Origin: a virus | Strand: one strand, 5' to 3' | IMG/VR virus record: IMGVR_UViG_3300042305_001773 | Coordinates: 62,001 to 126,000 of that record | Length of the DNA: 64,000 nucleotides | Shown here: positions 23,571 to 31,611 of the stretch, in pieces | Numbering within the stretch: the stretch's first letter is position 1 | How the letters are laid out: each line of letters begins with the position of its first letter | Program-made: the position numbers and the translations under genes | The notes under the pieces: model-generated | Seen by the model: the letters and a program-made list of their open reading frames with translations, nothing else | What the model was told of the DNA's origin: nothing | The model's database searches: none

Positions 23571-24416
23571 TTAGTAAGCGCCGCCGTCGATAATAGAGTT
23601 GTTGTAAATAACGGTACCGCCGCCACCAAAATTAATTGGGGCATCATCGGCGGCCGAAAAAGTCATCGTGTTAGATACGGTTAATGTTTTTGTCGCGGCA
23701 ACAACTACGCCGGTGGCGTTTTCACCGGCAGGACCTTGCGGGCCGGTCGGGCCTTGTGCGCCAGTTGCACCAATCGCCCCTGTTTGCCCGTCGTTCCCCG
23801 CTGGACCCGCGGGGCCTTGTGGCCCAGTCGCACCTTCTACGCCGGCCGGACCTGTGCTGCCCTGCGGTCCGCGAATCGGGCCGACGTTGACCCAACTTGT
23901 GCCTGTCCAAACAACGCCGTCGCCGGGTAACGTGCCGACTGGCGCGTCGTTTGGCGCCGGATCGGCGATCAGCCACATATCACCTACATCTGGATTTTGC
24001 GCTGGCGGCCACGTAAGCGCCGTACCTTCAATCGTCACACCGGAACCGGCAGGACCTTGCGGGCCGGTGGCGCCAACAAGTCCTTGCGCACCAGTCGCGC
24101 CGGCGTCTCCAGCAGGTCCTTGCGGTCCCGTTGCCCCCTGTGCGCCAGCAGCGCCCTGTGCGCCGGGCTCGCCTTGAGGACCAGTAGCGCCCGTGTCGCC
24201 AGCAGGGCCTTGCGGGCCTGTAGCGCCGCGCGGGCCAGTCGGCCCTGTGGCGCCAGCTCCGCCCCCGCCACCGCCGTCTGTCAAACCGAGAATGGCCCCA
24301 ATCGTTGTGCGCTTTGTCGCCAGATTGTTCGGGTTTTGCGTATCAACAATCGGGACGATGTCGTTCAGCGTTGGTGTTTGTTTTTCAGGTAACGCTGAAA
24401 TACGTTTATTCGACAT
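23571..24416 (-). CDS. Collagen-like fibre protein (short)
   Basis: This 281-residue paralogue of the protein at 6062-8602 has the same kind of head ([20 protein letters not shown], ending TKRTTIG) and a glycine run. Two Gly-X-Y tracts ([20 protein letters not shown]) flank a 50-residue interruption with [16 protein letters not shown], which matches the interruption of the larger protein. The C-terminus is a small strand-rich cap ([19 protein letters not shown]), perhaps a trimerisation element. AGGTG precedes the ATG. It marks the upstream end of the fibre locus. Confidence 0.85.
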   Translation of the reverse strand: MSNKRISALPEKQTPTLNDIVPIVDTQNPNNLATKRTTIGAILGLTDGGGGGGAGATGPTGPRGATGPQGPAGDTGATGPQGEPGAQGAAGAQGATGPQGPAGDAGATGAQGLVGATGPQGPAGSGVTIEGTALTWPPAQNPDVGDMWLIADPAPNDAPVGTLPGDGVVWTGTSWVNVGPIRGPQGSTGPAGVEGATGPQGPAGPAGNDGQTGAIGATGAQGPTGPQGPAGENATGVVVAATKTLTVSNTMTFSAADDAPINFGGGGTVIYNNSIIDGGAY

Positions 24417-24428
24417 TGTGCACCTGCG

Positions 24429-24728
24429 TCAGTAAGGGTCGTCGTCTTCTTCTGGCCGCTGGCGGTGCTTGCGTTTTTTCTCGTGCTTTACGCCTTCGAG
24501 ATCATCTGCCGCGCGCACCAACCATTTGGCTAGTTTGCGGGCATCGACAGGCGATAAAAGAGGTAGCTGTGCGCCAAAAACATCGATAACAATTCCTGCT
24601 TCGGTGTAGTTTTCAGCGTCCCATTCGCCAGCTTGAAACCGCGCGGTCGGCGTGTCTTCTTGCGATTTGGCCGCGTTTACGTTTCTAAATTCTATGTGAT
24701 CGGGGTTGTTAACAACAACTGTGGCCAC
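24429..24728 (-). CDS. Hypothetical protein of 99 residues
   Basis: The start is a GTG at 24728. It is preceded by AGGAGG at a 9-nt spacing and follows the previous stop without overlap; an ATG at 24758 would overlap that gene. The product contains a short strand-rich part and the segment AQLPLLSPVDARKLAKWLVR. It ends with a charged tail of Lys/Arg then Asp/Glu (KKRKHRQRPEEDDDPY). No family is recognised. It is the last gene before the fibre locus. Confidence 0.65.
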   Translation of the reverse strand: MATVVVNNPDHIEFRNVNAAKSQEDTPTARFQAGEWDAENYTEAGIVIDVFGAQLPLLSPVDARKLAKWLVRAADDLEGVKHEKKRKHRQRPEEDDDPY

Positions 24729-24732
24729 GAAA

Positions 24733-25005
24733 TTATTCCTCCTGAAGATCATCAACAATTACAGGCGTCAAATCACCAGCGCGAACGGCCACAAATTTGC
24801 CGGCGTAATATTCGTCGGCATCTTCGCGAGAAAAACCATCCGATAAAAGTTTGGCATACATTTTTGCGCGACTGTACACAGCAACCGGTTCTTTGTCGGC
24901 GATGTACCCAACACCAATAAGCGCGACGTCCATATTGTCAAACAATACGGCTTCGGGGTTCAGATCCGATAATTCGGCAAGAATGCGGTGTACTTGTGCT
25001 GTCAT
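24733..25005 (-). CDS. Conserved small phage protein
   Basis: The 90-residue protein has a pattern I recognise from many phages: a PEAVLFDNMDVALIGVGYIA segment, then YSRAKMYAKLLSDGFSREDA followed by DEYY. It resembles a widespread family of unknown function in which an aspartate-containing strand is followed by a helix and an EYF-type motif. The start overlaps the previous stop by ATGA, and the stop lies inside the Shine-Dalgarno of the next gene, so the three genes 24429-25505 are tightly coupled. Confidence 0.65.
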   Translation of the reverse strand: MTAQVHRILAELSDLNPEAVLFDNMDVALIGVGYIADKEPVAVYSRAKMYAKLLSDGFSREDADEYYAGKFVAVRAGDLTPVIVDDLQEE

Positions 25006-25505
25006 TTCCTAACTCCGATCTGGAGATCTTCTAGAAATAAGATAGCAATATCGCTCGCGCGGCGGTAGCCTTCGCGCACACCTTTTTGATATTCAGGGTG
25101 CCCCGGCGGCGTATTTTTTTCGGGCATGTCGGCGATTGTGGCAAGAGCGGCCACAAACCGATTTTGTAACCGACGATATTCTGGCGAGTTTAATACCACT
25201 GATGTTTCAACCGCAGCGGCGGGCGCGGCTACTTCTGCCGCCAAGGCGGGTTTGAGGCCCATTTTTTGCAGCGCCTTCGTAGCTCGCGTCAGAGAATCAA
25301 AGTCACGAAACGTCTGCACCGAGCGCGGCACGTACTTTTGCGCGAGTTGATGCAACGTTAAACACAAGTGTGTCAGCTCTTCGCCTGCCGTCTTTTTTTG
25401 GTGTTTTACTTCTCTGCGCGCTACTTCCGCCCGCGTCATGCGAACAAATTTTTCGCGGTCAGCTTTTTTCTGCACAACTTCAGGCGACAAAACTAGCAAC
25501 TCCAT
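25002..25505 (-). CDS. Hypothetical helical protein
   Basis: The 167-residue product starts at the ATG at 25505, which has GAAAGGA upstream. The frame is open further upstream, but there it overlaps thymidylate kinase and looks non-coding. The protein is largely helical and charged, with an alanine-rich linker in the middle (AAEVAAPAAAVET) and the segment SPEYRRLQNRFVAALATIAD after it. No domain is recognised. It lies 10 nt after the thymidylate kinase gene. Confidence 0.6.
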   Translation of the reverse strand: MELLVLSPEVVQKKADREKFVRMTRAEVARREVKHQKKTAGEELTHLCLTLHQLAQKYVPRSVQTFRDFDSLTRATKALQKMGLKPALAAEVAAPAAAVETSVVLNSPEYRRLQNRFVAALATIADMPEKNTPPGHPEYQKGVREGYRRASDIAILFLEDLQIGVRK

Positions 25506-25515
25506 ATGAATCCTT

Positions 25516-26145
25516 TCATGTGTGTGAGACAGTCTTACGCGAAACGGCAGAAAACAAGCGATAAATTTCTTCGTGTGTAGCGTCAACAGCGGAGTCCGCA
25601 TTGATGTGGTGCACAATGCTTGCGTGCGGACGATGCGCTGCGTGCGTTTTATAAGCCGCCCGCATCCTGTGCTGGTCTTCCAGACAGCGGCGCTCGTAGC
25701 GGTCTGGTTTTGTGCTCCCGGGCGGCCGCCGTTGCCGGACATTTTCAGGCGCGATGTCCATAAGAAAGAGCACGTCAGGGCAGATGTACGACGTCTCACG
25801 AAAAATATTGACAATCAAATCAGTGGATATGTTATTTATTTCGCCCTGATACACGAGCGTGGACAACAACCAGCGATCGCAGATAACAACATGCCCGGCG
25901 GCAAACAGCTCGCGAATGTGCGCCGATAATTCAGCGCGCGCGGCTGAGAACAAAAGCATCTGGGCTGCCGGAGAAATAGGTGCGTCGTTGTGCAGCAGAA
26001 TTTGCCGAATAGCCGTACCAATACTCGTCGTCCCCGGATCTGCTACCTGCGTTGCGGCTACGCCTTCTTTATGCAACCGCTGCAACAACATGCGCGCCTG
26101 CGTTGTTTTACCGGCGCCATCGATTCCTTCGAAACAAACGAACAC
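25516..26145 (-). CDS. tmk: Thymidylate (dTMP) kinase
   Basis: Thymidylate kinase phosphorylates dTMP to dTDP with ATP. The 209-residue protein has the P-loop EGIDGAGKTT at residues 6-15, the DPG segment that contacts the substrate, the DRW motif (residue about 90) and an arginine-rich LID (RRPPGSTKPDRYERR). The length is normal for the bacterial family. The start is a GTG with AAAGGA upstream. Together with thymidine kinase at 3205-3786 it would raise the dTTP pool for phage replication. The two genes lie 22 kb apart, with the portal and fibre genes nearby rather than the polymerase. Confidence 0.93.
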   Translation of the reverse strand: MFVCFEGIDGAGKTTQARMLLQRLHKEGVAATQVADPGTTSIGTAIRQILLHNDAPISPAAQMLLFSAARAELSAHIRELFAAGHVVICDRWLLSTLVYQGEINNISTDLIVNIFRETSYICPDVLFLMDIAPENVRQRRPPGSTKPDRYERRCLEDQHRMRAAYKTHAAHRPHASIVHHINADSAVDATHEEIYRLFSAVSRKTVSHT

Positions 26146-26159
26146 GAGGTTCCTTTCGT

Positions 26160-26474
26160 TTAGCGCCCGGTGATTTGAAAACTAGGCGAATCGCTCCCAG
26201 CTGATTTTGTTATCTTGGTCTGATTGCCAGTAATGTTGATGTCGCCGGGAACAGGGATGATCAACTCGGGCGCCGGCGCGAAAAGCAATAACTCGCGGCC
26301 GTCGGCAAAGCGCAGCGCTAATCCGCTTTGAGTGTGACCAACACCAACGACACTATTTGTTGCAAGCCACACGGCAGCATACTCGCAGAACGCCTTCAGC
26401 TGATCACTGACCAGCTCTGGCTTGTTGGCTGTAAAATCAGCAAGAATGTTATTCAACACTTCGCTTTCGGGCAT
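26160..26474 (-). CDS. Hypothetical protein of 104 residues
   Basis: The ATG at 26474 is preferred because GAGAGG lies 6-10 nt upstream; the open frame extends to 26621, but only over the end of the HD protein gene. The product starts PESEVLNNILADF, has a central strand-rich part (GLALRFADGRELLLFAPAPE) and a polar C-terminus. No family is recognised. It overlaps the end of the HD gene by 26 nt. Confidence 0.6.
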   Translation of the reverse strand: MPESEVLNNILADFTANKPELVSDQLKAFCEYAAVWLATNSVVGVGHTQSGLALRFADGRELLLFAPAPELIIPVPGDINITGNQTKITKSAGSDSPSFQITGR

Positions 26475-27210
26475 ATCGAACCTCTCTTTTCTTTTTAACT
26501 GGAGTGGGTTTGGCCTTTTCTGCCTCAGCCGCGGCAGCACGTATCCCGGTTGTATGTTGTGCAACCATTTTGTCAAGTTTGGCTTTTTGACGACACTCTT
26601 TAATTGCCCGGCTGACGTCACTCAAAAGGTTACGCGCGGCGTGAGAGAACAAGCGAAGCACATAAAACCGCTCGGCGGCGCGCAACGCTAATAGATCGCC
26701 GTCAAGCTGGGTAAGAATCTTCTTTGCTTTTGGCGCGGCCGCGGTGCCATTCGCCGCGACCAGCGCTAGCAAATCTTTAGCGGTACAAATAATGTCGGAA
26801 AGCACGATGATTTGCGCGCCTACCGGACTGCCGCTGACGCGACCACGAAACTCCATATCACGCTTTGTCTCGACCATGCGAAAATCGCGGCTGATGTCCG
26901 CAACCATGGCGGCCACCTGTACCGTCGAGATCTCAGCTATGTTCTCAAACGCGCAAGCACTTATGTTTAGAACATCGTGCAGCAGTGCGCCCTGAATAAT
27001 CGCCGCAATACTGTCTTTCGTATCGTCGGGTAGATAATCGGCGCGGACGTCTTGATACAGTTTATGCGCAATTGTCTCCGCCTGTCGGGCTACCTGTTTG
27101 CTGTGCTCTACAAGACTAATTCCGGCGGTTGTACGTAAATCTCGATAGTGCTGCTCGGCGAAAGCCAGTATTTGCCGTAACGGCACTACTGGGCTGTCAG
27201 ATTTTTTCAT
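26449..27210 (-). CDS. HD-domain protein, SpoT/MESH1-like, altered active site
   Basis: From the ATG at 27210 (GGAG 5 nt upstream; a GTG at 27231 is the alternative) the product has 253 residues. It resembles the hydrolase domain of SpoT and MESH1: a first His in VEHSKQVA (H36), ALLHDV with the HD pair (H78-D79), AMVADISRD, and SPVGAQIIVLSDI with the last metal-binding Asp (D139). The Glu-Asp pair that follows HD by three residues in (p)ppGpp hydrolases is replaced here by Asn-Ile, so classic hydrolysis is doubtful. A lysine-rich tail follows the fold. It could act on another nucleotide or only bind one. It lies between a glycosyltransferase gene and a small unknown gene. Confidence 0.7.
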   Translation of the reverse strand: MKKSDSPVVPLRQILAFAEQHYRDLRTTAGISLVEHSKQVARQAETIAHKLYQDVRADYLPDDTKDSIAAIIQGALLHDVLNISACAFENIAEISTVQVAAMVADISRDFRMVETKRDMEFRGRVSGSPVGAQIIVLSDIICTAKDLLALVAANGTAAAPKAKKILTQLDGDLLALRAAERFYVLRLFSHAARNLLSDVSRAIKECRQKAKLDKMVAQHTTGIRAAAAEAEKAKPTPVKKKREVRYARKRSVE

Positions 27211-27227
27211 GGCATCTCCATATGCCG

Positions 27228-28271
27228 TCACACAAGTTTGAGCAGCGTTTGCCAGCCTAACTCAAACGATTTGCGGCGCGTTGATAAGTTGTAATTCACC
27301 CGGCGATTCAGGTTGTCGATGTGCATTGGTTCTGCAATAAGCGTTTGCAAGCCAGTGATCAACCGTTCATAGTCTGGCGCTGCGTGAGGAACGCCATTTT
27401 CGTCGTAGTCTACTCGTGTCTTTACGAGCACGCCATTCGCATCTTGATATACAAAGTCAAGCTGCGGCGACAGGGCAAATGAAAGCACCGGCGTTCCACA
27501 ATTAATAGACGTCAAACTGCAAAACCCGTAGTTGTCGCATTCGGCCGGAAAAAGGGTCAAATCGTGCGCCGTGTACATCGCGGGCCGTTTGGCAAGCGGA
27601 GTATTACGCACCAGTTTCACGCGTCCGTTTGTCTTGCGCCCCAGCGTCTGAAAAAATTTAGCTACAGACGGCGCAAAGCGACAGGACGTAATAGCCACAG
27701 TAAGTTGCGCGTCTGGCATGCGTTCCAGCAAATAACCAAGCAAACCCAAAAACTGACTGTTTGCGCAGCGGGCGTTGCGGTCAAACCACGGTAAAAATAT
27801 CTTTACCTGCCGACTGTTCACCGGCTTAGTTTTTTTCGTTGCTGGTAGGCCAACATCAAACGGAATGTACGTGACATTCTTTAATTTGTAGACCTTGGCA
27901 AACAGCTCGCGCGACTCCGAATTCATCGCAATCACGTGGTCAGCGCGCTGCATGACCTTGCGAAACGGGCGCATCAGTTCTTGCCACATGGGAACGATAA
28001 TCGTGCGTATCCCAAACCGCCGTGTAAAGTTCAGCGTATCGAGCCGCGGCGGTTGCGTATAAATAATCGTGTGGCACGTTTTAGCCCAGTGCGTAAACGG
28101 GCATTTCTTTTTGTGCACGACAATGCGATCGTGATGCGTGCAGAGTTTGGCTGGCGGCGCATCGGAATAGATGGTGTATTCGACGCCCTGCGTGCGCAAA
28201 AAGTCTGCAAGCCGCACAGCAAAGTACGCTTCGTCGCAATGGGCGTAGTGTGTATAGATACCAATACGCAT
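27228..28271 (-). CDS. GT-B-type glycosyltransferase
   Basis: The 347-residue protein starts MRIGIYTHYAHCDEAYFAVR, a typical first Rossmann strand with a glycine-poor loop. The donor domain (about 155-320) shows LTVAITSCRF, RVKLVRNTPLAKRPAMYTAHDL and LFPAECDNYGFCSLTSINCG followed by TPVLSF. This is the pattern of GT4-like enzymes in which an acidic residue before the CGTP segment binds the sugar nucleotide. It is clearly different from the enzyme at 976-2118. The gene is 3 nt from the portal gene and its stop overlaps a GTG of the HD gene. The acceptor is unknown. Confidence 0.78.
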   Translation of the reverse strand: MRIGIYTHYAHCDEAYFAVRLADFLRTQGVEYTIYSDAPPAKLCTHHDRIVVHKKKCPFTHWAKTCHTIIYTQPPRLDTLNFTRRFGIRTIIVPMWQELMRPFRKVMQRADHVIAMNSESRELFAKVYKLKNVTYIPFDVGLPATKKTKPVNSRQVKIFLPWFDRNARCANSQFLGLLGYLLERMPDAQLTVAITSCRFAPSVAKFFQTLGRKTNGRVKLVRNTPLAKRPAMYTAHDLTLFPAECDNYGFCSLTSINCGTPVLSFALSPQLDFVYQDANGVLVKTRVDYDENGVPHAAPDYERLITGLQTLIAEPMHIDNLNRRVNYNLSTRRKSFELGWQTLLKLV

Positions 28272-28274
28272 AAG

Positions 28275-30197
28275 TTATTGAGCTGGCGCACCTTGGCCAA
28301 ATTGTTGCGCCATCACCATTGCGCCGCCTTGAGACCGCGCTTGCTGCCGAATGTCGTCAATGATGCTGGTCACAAGCGCGTGCATCGTCGAGTCGGAGCG
28401 CTTGAGTTTGATTAGCTCTGAATCCTTTACAGACTCAGGCATAGACAACAGCTGATTTGCAATAAGCTGCGCCTGCTGCTGCAGCTCTTCAGGCGTTCTC
28501 GGTACGTTCGGCGAGTTCTGCCGCTGCGATAGAAACTGGTCGACCGGACTCGGCATCTGACCCGGCATACCACCGGCCGGAGCTTGAGCCGGCGCGCCGC
28601 CTCCTTGCGGCATACCCGTAGCGCCGGCACCAGTGTTGCCGACACCTGACATCATGTCGGGCGCCTGACTCATATCCTTCATCTGCTGCGCCTGCTGCAT
28701 CTCAGCCTGCATGCGCTCTTGCTCTTCCGCGTAGATCTTCTCTTCTTCGAGCATCTGCTTGATCTCGTCGCGATAGTCCAGACCAACACTCGACAGCCCG
28801 GTGCTCTTGCTGATCTGCTGGCCCTGCATGAGCTGGAGTTTGGCCATCTGACGATTGAGGTCGTCGGCGTGCGTGACGCGCATAAGCTTGGCGCTCACCG
28901 GCTCCCACGACATAACGCGCGAAATAGAAGACACAAGCTCGTTGAGAAACAAGTTCATATTGTGCGGTAAGTGGCTCCAGTTCGCTTCAAAAAGGCGTAG
29001 CGCGGCGGGAGCGGCTTGCAGCGTGAGCGTGCCGTTAAAAAGCTCGACCGGCATTCCGATGCACTTCAGCAGTGTTTCGAGCCCCTGATCAAGCAGGTCG
29101 CGCGGGGCGAGCTGCGACGCGTCGCCGCCAAGGGCCTGATACTGCACGGGGAACGGAAGAATGTTCCATCGCGCCGGGTCTGTGCGGCGAGCACGAATCA
29201 TCGAGTTTACACGCGCCGTAAAGCTCGACAGATTAATAGTGTGAACCGGATCGGAAGACTGCGAGTCGCCGCCACGGGGCATCGGCGTAATCACGCGAAA
29301 CGGGATAACATAATCCAGCGCAACAGCTTCGTTGTATCGCTTCAAAATTTGGTAGTACCACGCTTCGCGGAAGTTAGCCAGCACGCGCGAGATACCCCAG
29401 CCGCGGTTACGCATACCGGCCAGCGGATCTTCTTTCAGATGGAAAATCACACCCTTATCAAACATCAAGTTCTGGCCATTCTTGATCGCCTGAATAACTT
29501 CCCAACTAGCGCGCTCAAGATGATGTAAATGGCCCTGTTTGATCAGCGTGCGATAATCTTCTGGGATCTTCCACACATACGAGCACTCGCCCGTGTACGG
29601 ATCCCACAAGATATCAATTTCGTGCGGGCTCCAGCGCTTGACAGTGATATGGCTTGTATCACCACTACGCCGGTCGATATGTTTCCACGGCCCGACGTAT
29701 TTGCATTTTGGGCAGCTAGCGTGAAACTGGAAATTCTGCCACGAGAACGCGCACTGGTCTGAATTCACGACCCGATCAAGCGGCATTTCAAGTCCGCATT
29801 TTGGGCAGAACAGATAGCGCCGAAACGGCACAAGCAGACTTGTAAAAGAGTTGCCGTAGGTCATGTAATCCATGCCTACAGAGTGCAGTACATTTTTAAT
29901 GCTGAGCGTGTCCGAAAGAAATGTTTCGTACTTCTCTTTCTCTTCACGCCCGGTTTTGTTTTCACCGACGTCTTGAATTTCAACGTCTGTAATAAAATAA
30001 GACACCACGCGATCGATGGCCTGCCGATACGGGCCATTCGCGTTCATAATGTATTCCGTCCAGCGCAGCGCGGTCTGGATGCTCTCCGGCATCGACAGAC
30101 TAGCTACGTCACAGAACGGATCAGGAAACCGCTCGTCGGCTTGTACGCCGCGACCGAGCGAGTTGTACCCCATAGAAGCAGATGGTTGCAGCGACAC
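28275..30197 (-). CDS. Portal protein
   Basis: The portal forms the dodecameric ring through which DNA enters and leaves the head. The 640-residue protein starts at a GTG with GAGG upstream and shows portal-type segments: ALRWTEYIMNANGPYRQAID at the start of the clip and stem region, TYGNSFTSLLVPFRR, then LKEDPLAGMRNRGWGISRVL with the long helix AWYYQILKRYNEAVALDY. GMPVELFNGTLTL and an ANWSHLP segment follow. The last 130 residues are Gln/Met/Pro-rich and low in complexity. Unusually, two CPKC pairs (about residues 131 and 162) suggest a zinc ribbon inserted in the wing region. The assignment rests on pattern and size, not on a search. Confidence 0.8.
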   Translation of the reverse strand: MSLQPSASMGYNSLGRGVQADERFPDPFCDVASLSMPESIQTALRWTEYIMNANGPYRQAIDRVVSYFITDVEIQDVGENKTGREEKEKYETFLSDTLSIKNVLHSVGMDYMTYGNSFTSLLVPFRRYLFCPKCGLEMPLDRVVNSDQCAFSWQNFQFHASCPKCKYVGPWKHIDRRSGDTSHITVKRWSPHEIDILWDPYTGECSYVWKIPEDYRTLIKQGHLHHLERASWEVIQAIKNGQNLMFDKGVIFHLKEDPLAGMRNRGWGISRVLANFREAWYYQILKRYNEAVALDYVIPFRVITPMPRGGDSQSSDPVHTINLSSFTARVNSMIRARRTDPARWNILPFPVQYQALGGDASQLAPRDLLDQGLETLLKCIGMPVELFNGTLTLQAAPAALRLFEANWSHLPHNMNLFLNELVSSISRVMSWEPVSAKLMRVTHADDLNRQMAKLQLMQGQQISKSTGLSSVGLDYRDEIKQMLEEEKIYAEEQERMQAEMQQAQQMKDMSQAPDMMSGVGNTGAGATGMPQGGGAPAQAPAGGMPGQMPSPVDQFLSQRQNSPNVPRTPEELQQQAQLIANQLLSMPESVKDSELIKLKRSDSTMHALVTSIIDDIRQQARSQGGAMVMAQQFGQGAPAQ

Positions 30198-30209
30198 GGG
30201 CGCCTCGTG

Positions 30210-30359
30210 CTATTTGGCCGTTGTTTGCACAGTGTCCGCAGCTCGTTTGCGGAAATCACTATCAAGCGCTTGAACCTGCGCTTTCTTTTCAGCTGGTTGC
30301 GGGGCGTCCTCGTGCTCAGGGGGCGTGACGCCGGCTTTTATCACTCCACACTTTTCCAT
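30210..30359 (-). CDS. Small hypothetical protein of 49 residues
   Basis: A short frame starting MEKCGVIKAGVTPPEHEDAP fills the gap between the portal gene and the gene at 30363-31277. GAGG lies 8 nt before the ATG. The stop is 12 nt before the GTG of the portal gene. The product is hydrophilic, with a proline-containing first half and a charged helical second half (SDFRKRAADTVQTTAK). No family is recognised. The tight spacing and the Shine-Dalgarno support it as a real gene. Confidence 0.55.
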   Translation of the reverse strand: MEKCGVIKAGVTPPEHEDAPQPAEKKAQVQALDSDFRKRAADTVQTTAK

Positions 30360-30362
30360 GAT

Positions 30363-31277
30363 TTAAACCTCGTCGTAATTTGCCCGCACAGCGCGCTCAA
30401 CGAGTAAAACACAGTACTCGCGGTTATCATAAACATACTGAAATCCCGTCGTATGGACAAGGTATAAACGCCGATCGTCATTAATTTGCACCGCCCACGG
30501 ACGCTGATACGGATCGTTTGACGGCGGAAACCAGCGGGCCGCGTTTTGCTCAAATCGCAGATCGTAAATTAATACGATGAAACCGTTCTCCTCGATGCTG
30601 TCTGGGGAGACCTGCGCAACCGACACAATTACATCGTGAAAAAAAGCCGGAACTGTGCCGATGCCTTCTTTTTCAAAATACAACAATTTCTGCGGCGGCC
30701 CTGCTTTGTGCGCCGTAGCTGCTGCTGTCGGCACGGGATTATTAGATTGCTTTTTTAAGCCAAATGCTGCCATCGGGCTGTAGTTGCGGTCGATCTTTTC
30801 GATCGGCGGCATGGCGGGTGGCGGGTCTAGTTCCGCGATCAACTGCGCAGCTAGCTCTTCTTCAGTTTCTTCGGGCTGCTGAACCTGCGGCGCAACTTGC
30901 TTCTTTGAGCGAACAGCTGGCACTCGCTGTACGCCCGCTTTTTCCATTTTTGCAAGCTCTTCAAACACCATGGCGGCGCGCTCCCTAATAGAGTTGATAT
31001 CATTACCGGGTATAGATGCTTGAGCCTTGGATAAAGCTTGTTCGACAGCGGGACCGGTCATTTGATCGAGTGTTAATCCGCCCACATTTGCGCCGTTGGG
31101 ATCGACGACATTAATTTTGATCTTGGTCCGGTCGTGTGGGTTGAAATTAACTGGGATGCCTCCGGGCGTAGCAGGCGCAACGATCACGCCTTTGAGGCCC
31201 TTGCTGCCGCGTATAACGTCGAGCATTGTACGGCCATTTTCCATCCGCTCGCTTGACGGGTCTCGGTAGTCGGACAT
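30363..31277 (-). CDS. Hypothetical protein upstream of portal
   Basis: The 304-residue protein is not recognised. Its N-terminal part (about 1-130) has mixed strands and helices, including GGLTLDQMTGPAVEQALSKA. A long low-complexity linker follows, rich in Gln, Glu and Pro (about 130-190). A C-terminal strand-rich domain carries ENGFIVLIYDLRFEQNAARW and YVYDNREYCVLLVER. GGAG precedes the ATG. It is the first gene after the strong terminator at 31294-31337 and is followed after 3 nt by the small gene at 30210-30359, then the portal gene. A head- or neck-associated role is possible by position only. Confidence 0.65.
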   Translation of the reverse strand: MSDYRDPSSERMENGRTMLDVIRGSKGLKGVIVAPATPGGIPVNFNPHDRTKIKINVVDPNGANVGGLTLDQMTGPAVEQALSKAQASIPGNDINSIRERAAMVFEELAKMEKAGVQRVPAVRSKKQVAPQVQQPEETEEELAAQLIAELDPPPAMPPIEKIDRNYSPMAAFGLKKQSNNPVPTAAATAHKAGPPQKLLYFEKEGIGTVPAFFHDVIVSVAQVSPDSIEENGFIVLIYDLRFEQNAARWFPPSNDPYQRPWAVQINDDRRLYLVHTTGFQYVYDNREYCVLLVERAVRANYDEV

Positions 31278-31293
31278 AAAAGCTCCAATAGCT

Positions 31294-31337
31294 AAAAAAA
31301 GGGGGCAACGAGTGGCCGAAGCCTAAACGTTGCCCCC
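31294..31337 (-). terminator. Strong intrinsic terminator overlapping gene end
   Basis: On the minus strand GGGGGCAACG and CGTTGCCCCC form a perfect 10-bp stem with a 17-nt loop, followed by seven T. The upstream arm overlaps the last codons and stop of the gene at 31323-31610. It separates the unknown and replication genes from the portal and fibre genes. Confidence 0.85.
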
Positions 31338-31610
31338 GAAAGATTCCGAACTTAACTCGGGGCACACTGAATACAACCGCGTTTTTGGAACATGAAAATA
31401 CAGTCGACCCAGCGGAACCCCACTACCGCAAACCAGCCGAACGTGCTCTTCCGTCGGTAAAACTTCTGCGAGAATTTTACCGGAGATGAGCTGCGCAACT
31501 ACCAAACCCGTTCCGTTATCGTCCGGGAAGAACGGCAACGTACTCGGCGCCGCGTCGATGTTTAACAACCACGCTAACGCCGAATCTTCAGGCTTGATGA
31601 AATAGCGCAT
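31323..31610 (-). CDS. Hypothetical protein of 95 residues
   Basis: The product starts MRYFIKPEDSALAWLLNIDA and is a compact, mixed strand protein with the segments GLVVAQLISGKILAEVLPTE and PLGRLYFHVP. No family is recognised. The ATG follows the previous stop directly (TGACATG) without a Shine-Dalgarno, so translation is probably coupled to the gene at 31612-32808. Its last codons lie inside the terminator hairpin, an economical arrangement that also makes the coding end resistant to mutation. Confidence 0.6.
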   Translation of the reverse strand: MRYFIKPEDSALAWLLNIDAAPSTLPFFPDDNGTGLVVAQLISGKILAEVLPTEEHVRLVCGSGVPLGRLYFHVPKTRLYSVCPELSSESFGGNV

Positions 31611-31611
31611 G

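Noticed and set aside
25506-25814. Upstream extension of the 167-residue gene through thymidylate kinase
   Set aside because: It overlaps the essential end of thymidylate kinase in another frame and its sequence is low in normal protein features. The ATG at 25505 has GAAAGGA upstream.
27211-27231. GTG start for the HD protein at 27231
   Set aside because: It overlaps the previous stop as GTGA but has no Shine-Dalgarno. The ATG at 27210 has GGAG at good spacing; the alternative is kept in mind.
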